Assembly: GCF_029893355.1 (NCBI RefSeq)
Contig: NZ_JARZAI010000003.1
Span: 1 to 64,000 of the forward strand
Length of the DNA stretch: 64,000 bases
Reading direction: 5' to 3'
Origin: Kitasatospora sp. MAA4
GTDB lineage: Bacteria; Actinomycetota; Actinomycetes; Streptomycetales; Streptomycetaceae
Part shown: piece by piece, positions 46,388 through 57,045 of the stretch
How positions within the stretch are numbered: the stretch's first letter is position 1
Layout of the letters: every line of letters begins with the position of its first letter
Position numbers and translations under genes: made by a program
Notes under the pieces: generated by a model
Databases searched by the model: none
What the model saw: the letters and a program-made list of their open reading frames with translations, nothing else
Told to the model about the DNA's origin: nothing

Positions 46388-46779
46388 AGCTGTCAAGTCC
46401 CAGCGTTGATCTTCAGCCAAACCCACTCAGGCGCCCAGACGGCTCGGCAGACCCCCGGCAGACCCCCGGCGACCTTGGTGATCGCCCCCGCCGACGGTGC
46501 GTCAGCAGCCCTCCGCTATCGTCTCGGGCGGCGGAAATTCGTCTCACATCGCAAATCCTTGGCACAGGTCAGCGGCAAGTCCTTTACGCAGTCCGCATGG
46601 TCGACCACACTGAGTCCGGGCGGGACTGACCGGGACTCAGGGGAGCGGGGGCATCACGTGCGGCGTTGCCAGGCTCCCCAGGGGGCCGGCCGTACGACTC
46701 CCGGGCTGCGGGCGTGGTCGGCGTTTCCGCTTCGGGACCGTCGGAAAGGCCGGGGTCCGCTTCGCCATGACATGAGGAA
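46388..46779. other. Intergenic region, no gene recognised
   Basis: 392 bp between the MITE-like element and a small membrane protein gene. It holds a short tandem repeat GGCAGACCCCC (two copies near 46450) and a possible -10 TATCGT near 46516. Third-position bias in all frames is poor. Probably a promoter and leader for the next gene. Confidence 0.5.
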
Positions 46780-46989
46780 GTGAGTCTCCGGGTGGCACTC
46801 TCCGTCTCCGCGCTGGTTCTGTTCGGTGTCGTCCTGCTGATCTTCATCCGCAACAAGCAGATCAAGGTTCCGCACGCGATCCTCGCCGCGCTCTTCGGTT
46901 TCATGCTCAACCAGTCCACGGCCGCCAAGCCGATCCAGGACTTCCTGAGCGAGCTCGCCAAGTCCATCGGCCACCTCGGCGGCAGCTGA
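46780..46989 (+). CDS. Small single-pass membrane protein
   Basis: 69 residues from GTG 46780 (GAGGAA overlaps closely); GTG 46792 is an alternative with better spacing from AGGAAG. One N-terminal membrane segment (VALSVSALVLFGVVLLIFI) followed by RNKQIKVPHAILAALFGFMLNQS, a pattern seen in small actinobacterial membrane proteins of unknown function. No operon partner. Confidence 0.65.
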   Translation: MSLRVALSVSALVLFGVVLLIFIRNKQIKVPHAILAALFGFMLNQSTAAKPIQDFLSELAKSIGHLGGS

Positions 46990-47026
46990 CGTCTCCGTAC
47001 CGGCGCGTCAGCGGGCACCGAGCTCG

Positions 47027-47827
47027 TTACTGACCGGCGCGCCGGGCCTGCCACCAGCGCCGCAGCGGGCCGCGCCGGACCGTCGCCGGATCGGCGGCGA
47101 CCAGCGCAGGCTGTGCCGTGCGCGCCGGATGCTCGGCGGCCCGAGCGGTCTCCAGCACTGCCTGGTCGGCGGTCAGCAGGATGAACAGCCGTGCCCAGCA
47201 GAAGCGTTCGCTGCGCGGCCAGTCCAGCGCGCCGAGCGCCTGCGAGGCGGCCTGCGCCACCGTGCCGTTCACCCGGACCTCGGCCACCTCGTCCCCCGCG
47301 CGTCCGCCGAGGAAGACCTTCACGCCGTTCAGCAGCGGGTCCGTCAGCTCCGGGGCCAGCGAGGCGGCCAGCGCGGGCAGCAGTTCGTGTTCGCCGAGCC
47401 AGTCGGAGAGGTCGGCGCTGCCGAAGCCGAAGACGGTGGCCGGCCCCTGCACCGCGTACCAGCCGGGCAGTTCGTCGGGTTGCCGGTGGTCCCCGTAGCG
47501 GCCCTGGTGGTCGAGGAGTTCGACCACGGTCGCCGCGGTGGTGGCGGCCCACATCCGGACCGCGCTGTCGAGCTTCTCCTCCTCGGTGGTGCCCAGGCCC
47601 GCCGCGCAGTCCCAGACCACGGGGGTCTCGCCGCTGCCCAGTCGCAGCACGAAGCCGAGGTCCACGTGACCGGCCGAGCCGTCCGCGGACGGGTGCTCGC
47701 GGACCGCCACGGCGGTCGTGCCGGGGCCGCGCAGGACGGCTCCGTCGACGGTGAACTCCCGTCCGTAACGAGCCATTTCCCGGATCACTCCGCGCTGGAT
47801 CACCGCCAGCCGCTGCTCGGGACCCAC
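47027..47827 (-). CDS. Conserved hypothetical protein
   Basis: 266 residues, no signal or membrane segment. It starts VGPEQRLAVIQRGVIREMARYGREFTVDG with GGGGGAGAG before the GTG, and has WDCAAGLGTTEEEKLDSAVRMWAATTAATVVELL and GWYAVQGPATVFGFG. It resembles a Streptomyces family of unknown function (possibly DUF6348; not certain). The C-terminus is Arg-rich. Single gene. Confidence 0.7.
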   Translation of the reverse strand: MGPEQRLAVIQRGVIREMARYGREFTVDGAVLRGPGTTAVAVREHPSADGSAGHVDLGFVLRLGSGETPVVWDCAAGLGTTEEEKLDSAVRMWAATTAATVVELLDHQGRYGDHRQPDELPGWYAVQGPATVFGFGSADLSDWLGEHELLPALAASLAPELTDPLLNGVKVFLGGRAGDEVAEVRVNGTVAQAASQALGALDWPRSERFCWARLFILLTADQAVLETARAAEHPARTAQPALVAADPATVRRGPLRRWWQARRAGQ

Positions 47828-47891
47828 GTCGCTCTCCCCCTCCGAGCCGAGAAACCCCCGGCGACCCTGTCGGACCGTCCGAACACGCGAA

Positions 47892-47918
47892 CGGCCCCGG
47901 CTCGGGGAGCCGGGGCCG
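47892..47918. terminator. Terminator of the tRNA-Gly unit
   Basis: Perfect 11-bp stem (arm CGGCCCCGGCT, loop CGGGG), 10 bp beyond the 3' end of the minus-strand tRNA. Confidence 0.75.
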
Positions 47919-47928
47919 ACGCAATCGG

Positions 47929-47999
47929 AGCGGGCGACGAGAATCGAACTCGCGTGGCTAGTTTGGAAGACTAGGGCTCTACCATTGAGCTACGCCCGC
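47929..47999 (-). tRNA. tRNA-Gly (anticodon TCC)
   Basis: 71-nt cloverleaf: acceptor GCGGGCG/CGCCCGC, D arm GCTC-AATGGTA-GAGC, anticodon arm CTAGT-CTTCCAA-ACTAG, T arm GCGAG-TTCGATT-CTCGT, discriminator T. CCA is not encoded. Confidence 0.95.
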
Positions 48000-48166
48000 A
48001 CACACTGCCCTCCCGGCCGTCACCGGTCAGGAAGACGGGGATCAGCCTACCTGGTCCGACGGCCGCCGCGCACACCGCTTTCGCGCCCGCGGTCGGGCGG
48101 TGCGCAGCAGGGGGAAATTCGGCGAGCGGCCGATGCCCGGCGTGTACGCTTCCTCTCGCGACAGTG

Positions 48167-48240
48167 CGGGGTGTGGCGCAGTTTGGTAGCGCGTCCGCTT
48201 TGGGAGCGGAAGGCCGTCGGTTCGAATCCGGTCACCCCGA
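48167..48240 (+). tRNA. tRNA-Pro (anticodon TGG)
   Basis: 74-nt cloverleaf: acceptor CGGGGTG/CACCCCG, D arm GCGC-AGTTTGGTA-GCGC, anticodon stem TCCGC/GCGGA with loop TTTGGGA, T arm CGGTTCGAATCCG, discriminator A. CCA follows in the genome (48241-48243). Confidence 0.95.
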
Positions 48241-48243
48241 CCA

Positions 48244-48611
48244 CGATCGTTGCAGGGTCTCGTCCGGACTGGGCGGGGCCCTGTTGTTGTTTTCCGCCCC
48301 GCGAGGGCCCGATTCCCGGTCACGGCGAGTGGTCCGGCGGACCGGCACGGTGGTGCCCTGGCGTGCGCCTTTCGTGGTACCGGTAGGATGGGCCGCTGGC
48401 GGTAGTCCCTGTGGCATGCACGCAGGCCCACCGCCCGGGTGACAGAGCCACGGCCCCTCCTCGCACCGTCGGGGGTGAGCCGCTCGCCGTCCACCCCAAT
48501 ACGGGAGATGCCGCACCAGGTGGCTCATCACCCGTCTGCCCGGTCCGCGGCCCTCAGGGGAGGCGGTCCGGATCAGACAAGCCGACCGCAAGCCCCATAG
48601 GAGACCCCACC
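48244..48611 (+). promoter_or_regulatory. Long promoter/leader region of tig (no gene)
   Basis: 368 bp. A weak tRNA terminator (GGGCGGGG...CGCCCCGC with T-rich loop, 48270-48303) is followed by a likely tig promoter, -10 TAGGAT near 48384-48389. The remaining about 220 nt would be a long 5' leader rich in pairing segments; no known riboswitch class is recognised. Confidence 0.45.
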
Positions 48612-50003
48612 GTGAAGAGCGCCGTCGAGACTCTGAACCCGACTCGGGTTCGACTCACCGTCGAGGTGCCCTTCGAGGAGCTCAAGCCCAGCCTCGACGC
48701 GGCGTACAAGAAGATCAACCAGCAGGTCTCGGTCCCGGGCTTCCGTAAGGGCAAGATCCCGAACCGCGTCATCGACCAGCGCTTCGGCCGTGCCGCCGTG
48801 CTGGAAGAGGCGGTCAACGACGCCCTGCCGCGCTTCTACACGCAGGCCGTCGACGAGGGCAAGATCGAGGTCCTCGGCCAGCCCGACATCACCGACATCG
48901 AGGGTGTCGAGCGGCTCACCGACGGCGGTGACCTCAAGTTCGTCGCCGAGGTCGACGTCCGTCCGGAGATCACCCTGCCGGAGTTCAGCGAGATCGAGGT
49001 GACCGTCGACCCGATCGTGGTCGAGGACGCCGACGTCGACAAGTCCCTGGAGCAGCTGCGCGAGCGCTTCTCCTCGGTCAAGGACGTCGAGCGCGCCGCG
49101 GCCGAGGGCGACATCGTCGTCGTCGACCTGGAGGCCAAGGTCGACGGTGAGGTGCCGGACGACGGCACCGCCACCGGCGTGAGCTACGAGATCGGCTCCG
49201 GCCGCCTGCTCGACGGCATCGACGAGGCCGTCATCGGCCTCGAGGCCGGCGGCACGAAGACCTTCACCACCGAGCTCAAGGGCGGCACCCAGGCCGGCCA
49301 GAGCTCCGAGGTGACCGTCACCGTTACCGCCGTCCAGGAGAAGGAGCTCCCCGAGCTGGACGACGAGTTCGCCCAGCTGGCGAGCGAGTTCGACACCCTG
49401 GAGGCGCTGCGCGCCGACTCCCGCACGCGCCTCGAGCGCATGAAGGAGTTCGACCAGGCCACCCAGGCCCAGGAGCGCGTGCTGGACGCCCTGCTGGAGA
49501 AGGTCGAGATCGAGTACCCGGAGAAGCTTCTCAAGGACGAGGTCGAGACCCGCAAGCACAACCTGACGCACCACCAGCTGGAGCCGATGGGGATGACCCT
49601 GGAGGTCTACCTGGCCAGCCAGGACAAGACCGTCGAGGACTTCGAGCAGGAGACCGCGGACCAGGCGAAGAAGGGCATCAAGACCCAGTTCGTGCTGGAC
49701 GAGATCGTCGCCAAGCACGAGGTCGGCGTCAACCAGGAGGAGCTCACCGAGCACCTCATCCGCCGTGCCGCCGGCTCGGGCATGACGCCCGACCAGTTCG
49801 CGCAGCAGATCGTCCAGGGTGGCCAGGTGCCGCTGCTGGTCGGCGAGGTCGCCCGCGGCAAGGCGCTGGCCCTGGTCGTCGAGGAGGCCAAGGTCGTCGA
49901 CACCAACGGCCTGGAGATCAACTTCGACGAGGACGAGACGGACGAGCCGGCCGACGCCGCCGAGTCCGCCGCCGACGAGACCGCTGAGGTCACCGAGGCC
50001 TGA
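48612..50003 (+). CDS. tig: Trigger factor (ribosome-associated chaperone)
   Basis: 463 residues. Ribosome-binding signature [13 protein letters not shown] near residue 45, FKBP-type PPIase domain (about 155-245: [20 protein letters not shown]), helical C-terminal arms and an acidic Glu/Asp/Ala tail. AGGAGA precedes the GTG. It binds nascent chains at the ribosome exit and lies upstream of clpP1-clpP2-clpX, the classic order. Confidence 0.95.
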   Translation: MKSAVETLNPTRVRLTVEVPFEELKPSLDAAYKKINQQVSVPGFRKGKIPNRVIDQRFGRAAVLEEAVNDALPRFYTQAVDEGKIEVLGQPDITDIEGVERLTDGGDLKFVAEVDVRPEITLPEFSEIEVTVDPIVVEDADVDKSLEQLRERFSSVKDVERAAAEGDIVVVDLEAKVDGEVPDDGTATGVSYEIGSGRLLDGIDEAVIGLEAGGTKTFTTELKGGTQAGQSSEVTVTVTAVQEKELPELDDEFAQLASEFDTLEALRADSRTRLERMKEFDQATQAQERVLDALLEKVEIEYPEKLLKDEVETRKHNLTHHQLEPMGMTLEVYLASQDKTVEDFEQETADQAKKGIKTQFVLDEIVAKHEVGVNQEELTEHLIRRAAGSGMTPDQFAQQIVQGGQVPLLVGEVARGKALALVVEEAKVVDTNGLEINFDEDETDEPADAAESAADETAEVTEA

Positions 50004-50031
50004 TCGGTCCGCGGGTAGCACACACCCCTCG

Positions 50032-50062
50032 GGGCCCGGACGCCGTTGCGGCGTCCGGGCCC
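50032..50062 (+). terminator. Terminator after tig
   Basis: Perfect 13-bp stem (arm GGGCCCGGACGCC, loop GTTGC), separating tig from the clpP operon. Confidence 0.8.
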
Positions 50063-50091
50063 TGCGTGCTCTCCCGACCCGGTGGGTACCT

Positions 50092-50150
50092 GCGCTCACA
50101 GCGAACAGTTCTGCGTGGGGGATGGTGGCGCCCTGCCTGCGCGTTAGGGT
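50092..50150 (+). promoter_or_regulatory. clpP1 promoter region with candidate ClgR box
   Basis: GCGCTCACAGCGAAC (50092-50106) contains CGC-T-CAC-A-GCG-AAC, fitting the core of the actinobacterial ClgR operator as I recall it (CGCYNANRGCGWWS). TAGGGT (50145-50150) is a possible -10. ClgR activates clpP1P2 in streptomycetes (established). Confidence 0.55.
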
Positions 50151-50290
50151 CAACGAAAGCAAGCTTTCAACAGCGCGGGCAGGGCGGCCCGACGCGGCCC
50201 CGCGCCCGGGATGCCCGCCCCAGTCCCCGTACATGACGTAGTGACGGTCGAACAAGACGGACCGTCCGAATCGACTGAGCAGGTGGCTAA

Positions 50291-50929
50291 GTGACGTTCC
50301 CGCAGATGCAGATGCCTGGCCTGATGACGCCGCGCGCCGCCGGTGGTGACGTGCTCGGAGGCCTGGGCGACCAGGTCTACAACCGGCTGCTCAACGAGCG
50401 GATCATCTTCCTCGGCCAGCAGGTCGACGACGACATCGCCAACAAGATCACCGCGCAGCTGCTGCTCCTGGCCGCGGAGCCCGAGCGCGACATCTACCTC
50501 TACATCAACTCCCCGGGCGGCTCGATCACCGCCGGCATGGCGATCTACGACACCATGCAGTACATCAAGAACGACGTGGTCACCATCGCGATGGGCATGG
50601 CCGCCTCGATGGGGCAGTTCCTGCTCACCGCCGGCACCCCGGGCAAGCGCTTCTCGCTGCCGAACGCCGAGATCCTGATGCACCAGCCCTCCGCCGGCCT
50701 CGGCGGCTCGGCCACCGACATCCGGATCCAGGCCGAGCAGCTCCTGCGCACCAAGCGCCGGATGTCCGAGCTCATCGCGCAGCACACCGGCCAGACCTTC
50801 GAGCAGATCACCAAGGACTCCGACCGGGACCGCTGGTTCAGCGCCGAGCAGGCCAAGGAGTACGGCCTGATCGACGACATCATGCACAGCGCCGCGGACG
50901 TCCCCGGCGGCGGCGGCACGGGCGCCTGA
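50291..50929 (+). CDS. clpP1: ATP-dependent Clp protease proteolytic subunit ClpP1
   Basis: 212 residues. Catalytic Ser in [10 protein letters not shown], His in [10 protein letters not shown], Asp further on; [22 protein letters not shown] is the oligomer handle region. AGGTGG lies before the GTG. First of two tandem clpP genes; in actinobacteria ClpP1 and ClpP2 form a mixed tetradecamer. Confidence 0.95.
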   Translation: MTFPQMQMPGLMTPRAAGGDVLGGLGDQVYNRLLNERIIFLGQQVDDDIANKITAQLLLLAAEPERDIYLYINSPGGSITAGMAIYDTMQYIKNDVVTIAMGMAASMGQFLLTAGTPGKRFSLPNAEILMHQPSAGLGGSATDIRIQAEQLLRTKRRMSELIAQHTGQTFEQITKDSDRDRWFSAEQAKEYGLIDDIMHSAADVPGGGGTGA

Positions 50930-50985
50930 GCGCCCACGCCCCGCAACCCAAGACACGTCGGAACGCATCCGGAGGACAGACCGCA

Positions 50986-51642
50986 ATGAACCTTCCCATC
51001 AGCCCCAGCGGCGAGTACCTCGGCGCCCGTGCCGAGGGTCGCTACATCGTCCCGCGCTTCGTCGAGCGCACCTCGCAGGGCGTCCGCGAGTACGACCCGT
51101 ACGCCAAGCTGTTCGAGGAGCGCATCATCTTCCTCGGCTCGCAGGTGGACGACGTCTCGGCGAACGACATCATGGCCCAGCTGCTCTGCCTGGAGTCGAT
51201 GGACCCGGACCGCGAGATCCAGATGTACATCAACTCGCCCGGCGGCTCCTTCACCGCGCTGACCGCGATCTACGACACCATGCAGTTCGTCAAGCCCGAC
51301 ATCCAGACGGTCTGCATGGGCCAGGCCGCCTCGGCCGCCGCGGTGCTGCTCGCGGCCGGCACCCCCGGCAAGCGGATGGCGCTGCCGAACGCCCGGATCC
51401 TGATCCACCAGCCGTACACCGAGACCGGCCGCGGCCAGGTCTCCGACCTGGAGATCCAGGCCAAGGAGATCTTCCGGATGCGCGAGCAGCTGGAGGAGAT
51501 GCTCTCCAAGCACTCGAACAAGCCGGTCGAGGTGGTCCGCGAGGACATCGAGCGTGACAAGATCCTGACGGCCGAGGAGGCCCTGGAGTACGGCCTGATC
51601 GACCAGATCGTCTCCACCCGCAAGACCTCGCTCCTCGGCTGA
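50986..51642 (+). CDS. clpP2: ATP-dependent Clp protease proteolytic subunit ClpP2
   Basis: 218 residues. Catalytic Ser in [12 protein letters not shown], His in [10 protein letters not shown], conserved [25 protein letters not shown] precedes the ATG, 56 bp after clpP1, same operon. Confidence 0.95.
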   Translation: MNLPISPSGEYLGARAEGRYIVPRFVERTSQGVREYDPYAKLFEERIIFLGSQVDDVSANDIMAQLLCLESMDPDREIQMYINSPGGSFTALTAIYDTMQFVKPDIQTVCMGQAASAAAVLLAAGTPGKRMALPNARILIHQPYTETGRGQVSDLEIQAKEIFRMREQLEEMLSKHSNKPVEVVREDIERDKILTAEEALEYGLIDQIVSTRKTSLLG

Positions 51643-51670
51643 GACCGACGGCGACCGGTTCCGAGCGGCC

Positions 51671-51704
51671 CGGGGCGGGGCGTACCACGGTGCGCCCCGC
51701 CCCG
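51671..51704 (+). terminator. Terminator after clpP2
   Basis: 15-bp stem with one G-T pair (arm CGGGGCGGGGCGTAC, loop CACG). Confidence 0.8.
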
Positions 51705-51752
51705 CGACTGCGCGGCCCTGGTCACACCTCTCGGCGGCATCTGTTCGGTATC

Positions 51753-51770
51753 AATTCGCCCAGGGCGTAC
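51753..51770 (+). promoter_or_regulatory. Candidate ClgR box upstream of clpX
   Basis: AATTCGCCCAGGGCGTAC fits every position of the ClgR operator consensus WNNWCGCYNANRGCGWWS as I recall it. It lies 143 bp before the clpX start, after the clpP2 terminator, so clpX has its own promoter. Confidence 0.6.
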
Positions 51771-51912
51771 GGCATAGCTGCCGAAGACAGCGGATTCACC
51801 GGCTTGGCAGAGTACCGTCGGATACCGAGACCTAACCGCCGAGTTGGCGGGGCAGGTCCACAGCACCAGGCCCCGGACCCCCGCGGGGCCCCTGGCGAAG
51901 GGGAAGCACCTC

Positions 51913-53202
<1,290 letters not shown>

Positions 53203-53237
53203 CCTTGCGCGGGTCGGACACGGCCGCAACAACGATG

Positions 53238-53266
53238 AGGGGCCCGCGCCGAGTGCGCGGGCCCCT
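53238..53266. terminator. Terminator between convergent clpX and the Pro/Gln-rich gene
   Basis: Perfect 12-bp stem (arm AGGGGCCCGCGC, loop CGAGT), 35 bp after clpX. Confidence 0.8.
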
Positions 53267-53283
53267 TCGTCGTCTGCCCGCCG

Positions 53284-54174
53284 TTACTTCGAGACCACCG
53301 CGGCGTCGCGGATGGCGCGGGTCTGCGCCGCGGCCTGGTCGAGCGAGATCGGGCTGCTGCCGCCGGTCAGCGAGATCTTGGCGAAGTCCACCGACCCGGC
53401 GGTCGAGTGGTTGGCCCAGATGCAGAGCGGCACGGTGATGCCGCTCGAACCGATCTCACCGCACTCCATCAGGCCGCCCGCGTCGTGCGGGTCCTTGGCG
53501 TCGACGCTGGCCAGCGGCTTGCTCCAGGTCATGTCCCCGGACTTGGTGCTGCTCGCCTTGATCGCGGTCATCACCGCGTTCGGGTCGCTGATGGTGCCCC
53601 ACGACCCGCCGAGGTTGATCGCGTCGGTCGCGTCGCCGCCCTTGTTGTAGGCCGCCGACAGGCTGCCGTCGATCGAGTCGAAGCCGCTGATCTTGTCCGT
53701 GGAGGTCGGCGGCTTGGACTGCGCCGACTTCTGCGTGTAGCCGCCGGAGAGCGACTGCGGGGCGACCAGCTTGTACTGGCCGGCGGTCGCGCTGCCGCTG
53801 CTCTTGCCCAGCACCTTGTAGGCCGCGAAACCGCCGCCGCCCAGCACCAGGGCGCCGATGATCAGGCCGACCACCAGGCCGCCCTTGCCCTTCTGAGGCG
53901 GGGCCACCGGCTGGTAGCCGCCGAACTGGGCCTGCTGCTGCGGCGCGCCGTACTGCGGTGCGGGCGGCTGGCCGTAGCCGGCCTGCGGCGCGCCGTACTG
54001 CGGCGGCGGGGGCTGCTGCCCGTACGCCGGCTGGCCGTAGCCCTGCTGCGGAGCCCCGTACTGCGGGGGCGGCTGCGGCGCGCCGTACTGCGGCGCCGGC
54101 GGCTGGCCGTAGGGCGGCTGGCCCTGCGGCGGGTACTGCTGCGGATTCTGCGGCTGCTGGCCCTGGCCGTACAT
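53284..54174 (-). CDS. Pro/Gln/Tyr-rich membrane-anchored protein
   Basis: 296 residues. Residues 1-95 are low-complexity, with about seven YGAPQ/YGQP units; one membrane segment follows (GLVVGLIIGALVLGGGGFAAYKVL), then an exported domain of about 170 residues with two Cys (LMECGEIG, VPLCIWANHS) that may form a disulfide. Cytoplasm-in topology. GGGGGAGC lies upstream of the ATG. Such proline-rich single-pass proteins are common in streptomycetes; function unknown. Confidence 0.78.
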   Translation of the reverse strand: MYGQGQQPQNPQQYPPQGQPPYGQPPAPQYGAPQPPPQYGAPQQGYGQPAYGQQPPPPQYGAPQAGYGQPPAPQYGAPQQQAQFGGYQPVAPPQKGKGGLVVGLIIGALVLGGGGFAAYKVLGKSSGSATAGQYKLVAPQSLSGGYTQKSAQSKPPTSTDKISGFDSIDGSLSAAYNKGGDATDAINLGGSWGTISDPNAVMTAIKASSTKSGDMTWSKPLASVDAKDPHDAGGLMECGEIGSSGITVPLCIWANHSTAGSVDFAKISLTGGSSPISLDQAAAQTRAIRDAAVVSK

Positions 54175-54343
54175 CTCTGCTTTGCTCCCCCGCCGCCTCG
54201 CGCGGCATGTGACTGGACTGCCCTTGCCCGTCCGCCCCTGCGCACGAGTAACGGGCACGCTACCGTACGGCCCGGACGACTGTCCCGAGCGGTTCGGGGG
54301 AGGTCGCGGGCACAAATGGGGAAGAGCGCAGCCTTCGGTTACG

Positions 54344-54356
54344 TAAACTGTGTGCC
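54344..54356 (+). promoter_or_regulatory. Leaderless promoter of valS
   Basis: -10 TAAACT (54344-54349) lies 7 nt before the GTG of valS; no ribosome site and no T-box fits in the 7-nt leader. Confidence 0.6.
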
Positions 54357-56999
54357 GTGACCGACAAGACGAACCAGCGCCCCGCCGACCACGCGTCCGG
54401 GGACAACGTGGCAGCACTCCCCACCGCCTACGCCCCGGCGGAGGTAGAGGGCGAGCTGTACGAGCGCTGGGTGGAGCGCGGTTACTTCACCGCCGACGCG
54501 AAGAGCGACAAGCCCGCGTACACCATCGTCATCCCGCCGCCGAACGTGACGGGTGCTCTGCACCTGGGCCACGCCTTCCAGCACACCCTGATGGACGCCC
54601 TGACGCGCCGTAAGCGCATGCAGGGCTTCGAGGTGCTCTGGCTGCCGGGCATGGACCACGCCGGCATCGCCACCCAGAACCGGGTCGAGCAGCAGCTCGC
54701 CGAGTCCGGCCTCTCCCGCCACGACCTGGGCCGCGAGGCCTTCGTCGAGAAGGTCTGGGAGTGGAAGGAGAACTACGGCGGCCAGATCCTCGGCCAGATG
54801 CGCCGCCTCGGCGACGGCGTCGACTGGTCGCGCGAGCGCTTCACCATGGACGAGGGCCTCTCGCAGGCCGTCCAGACCATCTTCAAGAAGCTCTTCGACG
54901 ACGGCCTGATCTACCGCGCCGAGCGCATCATCAACTGGTGCCCGCGCTGCCTGACCGCGCTCTCGGACATCGAGGTCGAGCACGAGGACGAGGCCGGTGA
55001 GCTGGTCTCGATCCGCTACGGCGACGGCGAAGAGTCGATCGTGGTGGCCACCACCCGGGCCGAGACGATGCTCGGCGACACCGCCGTGGCCGTCCACCCG
55101 GACGACGAGCGCTACGCCCACCTGGTCGGCCGCACCATCGCCCTGCCGCTGACGGACCGTCGCATCCCGGTGGTCGCCGACACCCACGTGGACCCGGAGT
55201 TCGGCACCGGCGCGGTCAAGGTGACGCCCGCGCACGACCCGAACGACTTCGCCATCGGCCAGCGCCACGGCCTGCCCAACCTGACGGTGATGGACGAGCG
55301 CGGCGCGATCACCGTGCACGGCCCGTTCCTCGGCCTGGACCGCCACGACGCCCGCGCGGCCGTCGTCGGCGCGCTGCGCGAGCAGGGCCGGATCGTCGAG
55401 GAGAAGCGCCCGTACATGCACGCGGTGGGCCACTGCTCGCGCTGCCACACCATCGTCGAGCCGCGGCTCTCGCTCCAGTGGTGGGTCAACGTCGCGCCGC
55501 TGGCCGAGAAGGCCGGCGACGCGGTGCGCGACGGCCGGGTGCAGATCCACCCGAAGGAGCTGGAGGGCCGCTACTTCAGCTGGGTCGACAACATGCACGA
55601 CTGGTGCATCTCGCGCCAGCTCTGGTGGGGCCACCGGATCCCGGTCTGGTACGGCCCGGACGGCGAGGTCGTCTGCGTCGGCCCCGACGAGCAGCCGCCG
55701 ACCGGCGAGGGCTGGCACCAGGACCCGGACGTGCTGGACACCTGGTTCTCCAGCGGCCTGTGGCCCTTCTCCACGCTGGGCTGGCCCGAGCAGACCTCGG
55801 ACCTGGCGAAGTTCTACCCGACCGACGTGCTGCTCACCGGGCACGACATCATCTTCTTCTGGGTCGCCCGGATGATGATGTTCGGCCTCTACGCGATGGA
55901 CGGCCAGGCGCCGTTCCACACCATCGCGCTGACCGGCCTGGTCCGCGACCAGTTCGGCAAGAAGATGTCCAAGTCCTCCGGCACCGCCGTGGACCCGCTG
56001 GACTGGATGGACGCCTACGGCGCCGACGCGGTCCGCTTCACGCTGGCCCGCGGTGCCAACCCCGGCGCGGACGTGCCGATCGGCGAGGACTGGGTCCAGG
56101 GCGCGGGCAAGTTCTGCAACAAGATCTGGAACGCCACCCGCTTCGCCCTGATGAACGGCGCCACCGTCGAGGGCCCGCTGCCGGCCCCCGAGGAGCTGAC
56201 CGCCGCGGACCGCTGGATCCTCAGCCGGCTCAACGCCACCATCGCCGAGGTCGACGCGCTGTACGACGACTACCAGTTCGCCAAGCTCTCCGACAGCCTC
56301 TACCACTTCGCCTGGGACGAGGTCTGCGACTGGTACGTCGAGCTCTCCAAGACCGCGCTGGCCAAGGGCGGTGCGCAGGCCGACGCCGCGCGCCGGGTGC
56401 TGGGCGAGGTGCTGGACCTGACGCTGCGCCTGCTGCACCCGGTGGTCCCGTTCGTCACCGAGACGCTCTGGACCACGCTCACCGGCGCCGAGTCCCTGGT
56501 GGTCGCCGACTGGCCGGTCGCCGACCCGTCCCGCCGGGACGCGGCCGCCGAGGCGGAGATCGCCACGCTCCGGCAGGTGGTCACCGAGGTCCGCCGGTTC
56601 CGCACGGACCAGGGCCTCAGCCCGAACCAGAAGGTCCCCGCCGTCCTGGAGCTGGCCGGCACGGTGCTGGTCGCCCACGAGGACGAGATCCGCTCGCTGG
56701 CGCGACTGTCCGCTCCCGAGGACGGCTTCGCGGCCACCGCCTCGCTCCCGGTGGCCGGCGTCACGGTCTCGCTCGACCTGTCCGGCACCATCGACATCCC
56801 GGCCGAGCGCAAGCGCCTGCAGAAGGACCTCGCGGTCGCCGAGAAGGAGAAGGTCCAGACGGCCGCCAAGCTCGGCAACGAGGGCTTCCTGGCGAAGGCC
56901 CCGGAGGACGTGGTCGTGAAGATCCGCGCCCGCCAGGCCGCCGCCGAGGCGGACATCGAGCGGATCACCGCCCAGCTGGCCGCGCTGCCGCAGGGCTGA
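54357..56999 (+). CDS. valS: Valyl-tRNA synthetase
   Basis: 880 residues. HIGH motif as HLGH in [20 protein letters not shown] in [15 protein letters not shown], a CP1 editing domain, anticodon-binding domain ([10 protein letters not shown]) and a C-terminal coiled-coil arm ([21 protein letters not shown]). Charges tRNA-Val. Complete. Apparently leaderless. Confidence 0.96.
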   Translation: MTDKTNQRPADHASGDNVAALPTAYAPAEVEGELYERWVERGYFTADAKSDKPAYTIVIPPPNVTGALHLGHAFQHTLMDALTRRKRMQGFEVLWLPGMDHAGIATQNRVEQQLAESGLSRHDLGREAFVEKVWEWKENYGGQILGQMRRLGDGVDWSRERFTMDEGLSQAVQTIFKKLFDDGLIYRAERIINWCPRCLTALSDIEVEHEDEAGELVSIRYGDGEESIVVATTRAETMLGDTAVAVHPDDERYAHLVGRTIALPLTDRRIPVVADTHVDPEFGTGAVKVTPAHDPNDFAIGQRHGLPNLTVMDERGAITVHGPFLGLDRHDARAAVVGALREQGRIVEEKRPYMHAVGHCSRCHTIVEPRLSLQWWVNVAPLAEKAGDAVRDGRVQIHPKELEGRYFSWVDNMHDWCISRQLWWGHRIPVWYGPDGEVVCVGPDEQPPTGEGWHQDPDVLDTWFSSGLWPFSTLGWPEQTSDLAKFYPTDVLLTGHDIIFFWVARMMMFGLYAMDGQAPFHTIALTGLVRDQFGKKMSKSSGTAVDPLDWMDAYGADAVRFTLARGANPGADVPIGEDWVQGAGKFCNKIWNATRFALMNGATVEGPLPAPEELTAADRWILSRLNATIAEVDALYDDYQFAKLSDSLYHFAWDEVCDWYVELSKTALAKGGAQADAARRVLGEVLDLTLRLLHPVVPFVTETLWTTLTGAESLVVADWPVADPSRRDAAAEAEIATLRQVVTEVRRFRTDQGLSPNQKVPAVLELAGTVLVAHEDEIRSLARLSAPEDGFAATASLPVAGVTVSLDLSGTIDIPAERKRLQKDLAVAEKEKVQTAAKLGNEGFLAKAPEDVVVKIRARQAAAEADIERITAQLAALPQG

Positions 57000-57011
57000 G
57001 CAACACCTGCC

Positions 57012-57045
57012 AGAGGGCCCCGGGAGCAGTTTCCCGGGGCCCTCT
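57012..57045. terminator. Terminator between convergent valS and the LAL regulator gene
   Basis: Perfect 14-bp stem (arm AGAGGGCCCCGGGA, loop GCAGTT); its right arm reaches the stop codon of the regulator gene. Confidence 0.82.

Noticed and set aside
46445..46475. Short tandem repeat GGCAGACCCCC as a CRISPR or VNTR
   Set aside because: Only two copies with no spacers; no CRISPR array or cas gene is present anywhere in the window.
54301..54356. T-box leader for valS
   Set aside because: Only about 7 nt separate the likely transcription start from the GTG; no specifier-loop or T-box sequence is visible.
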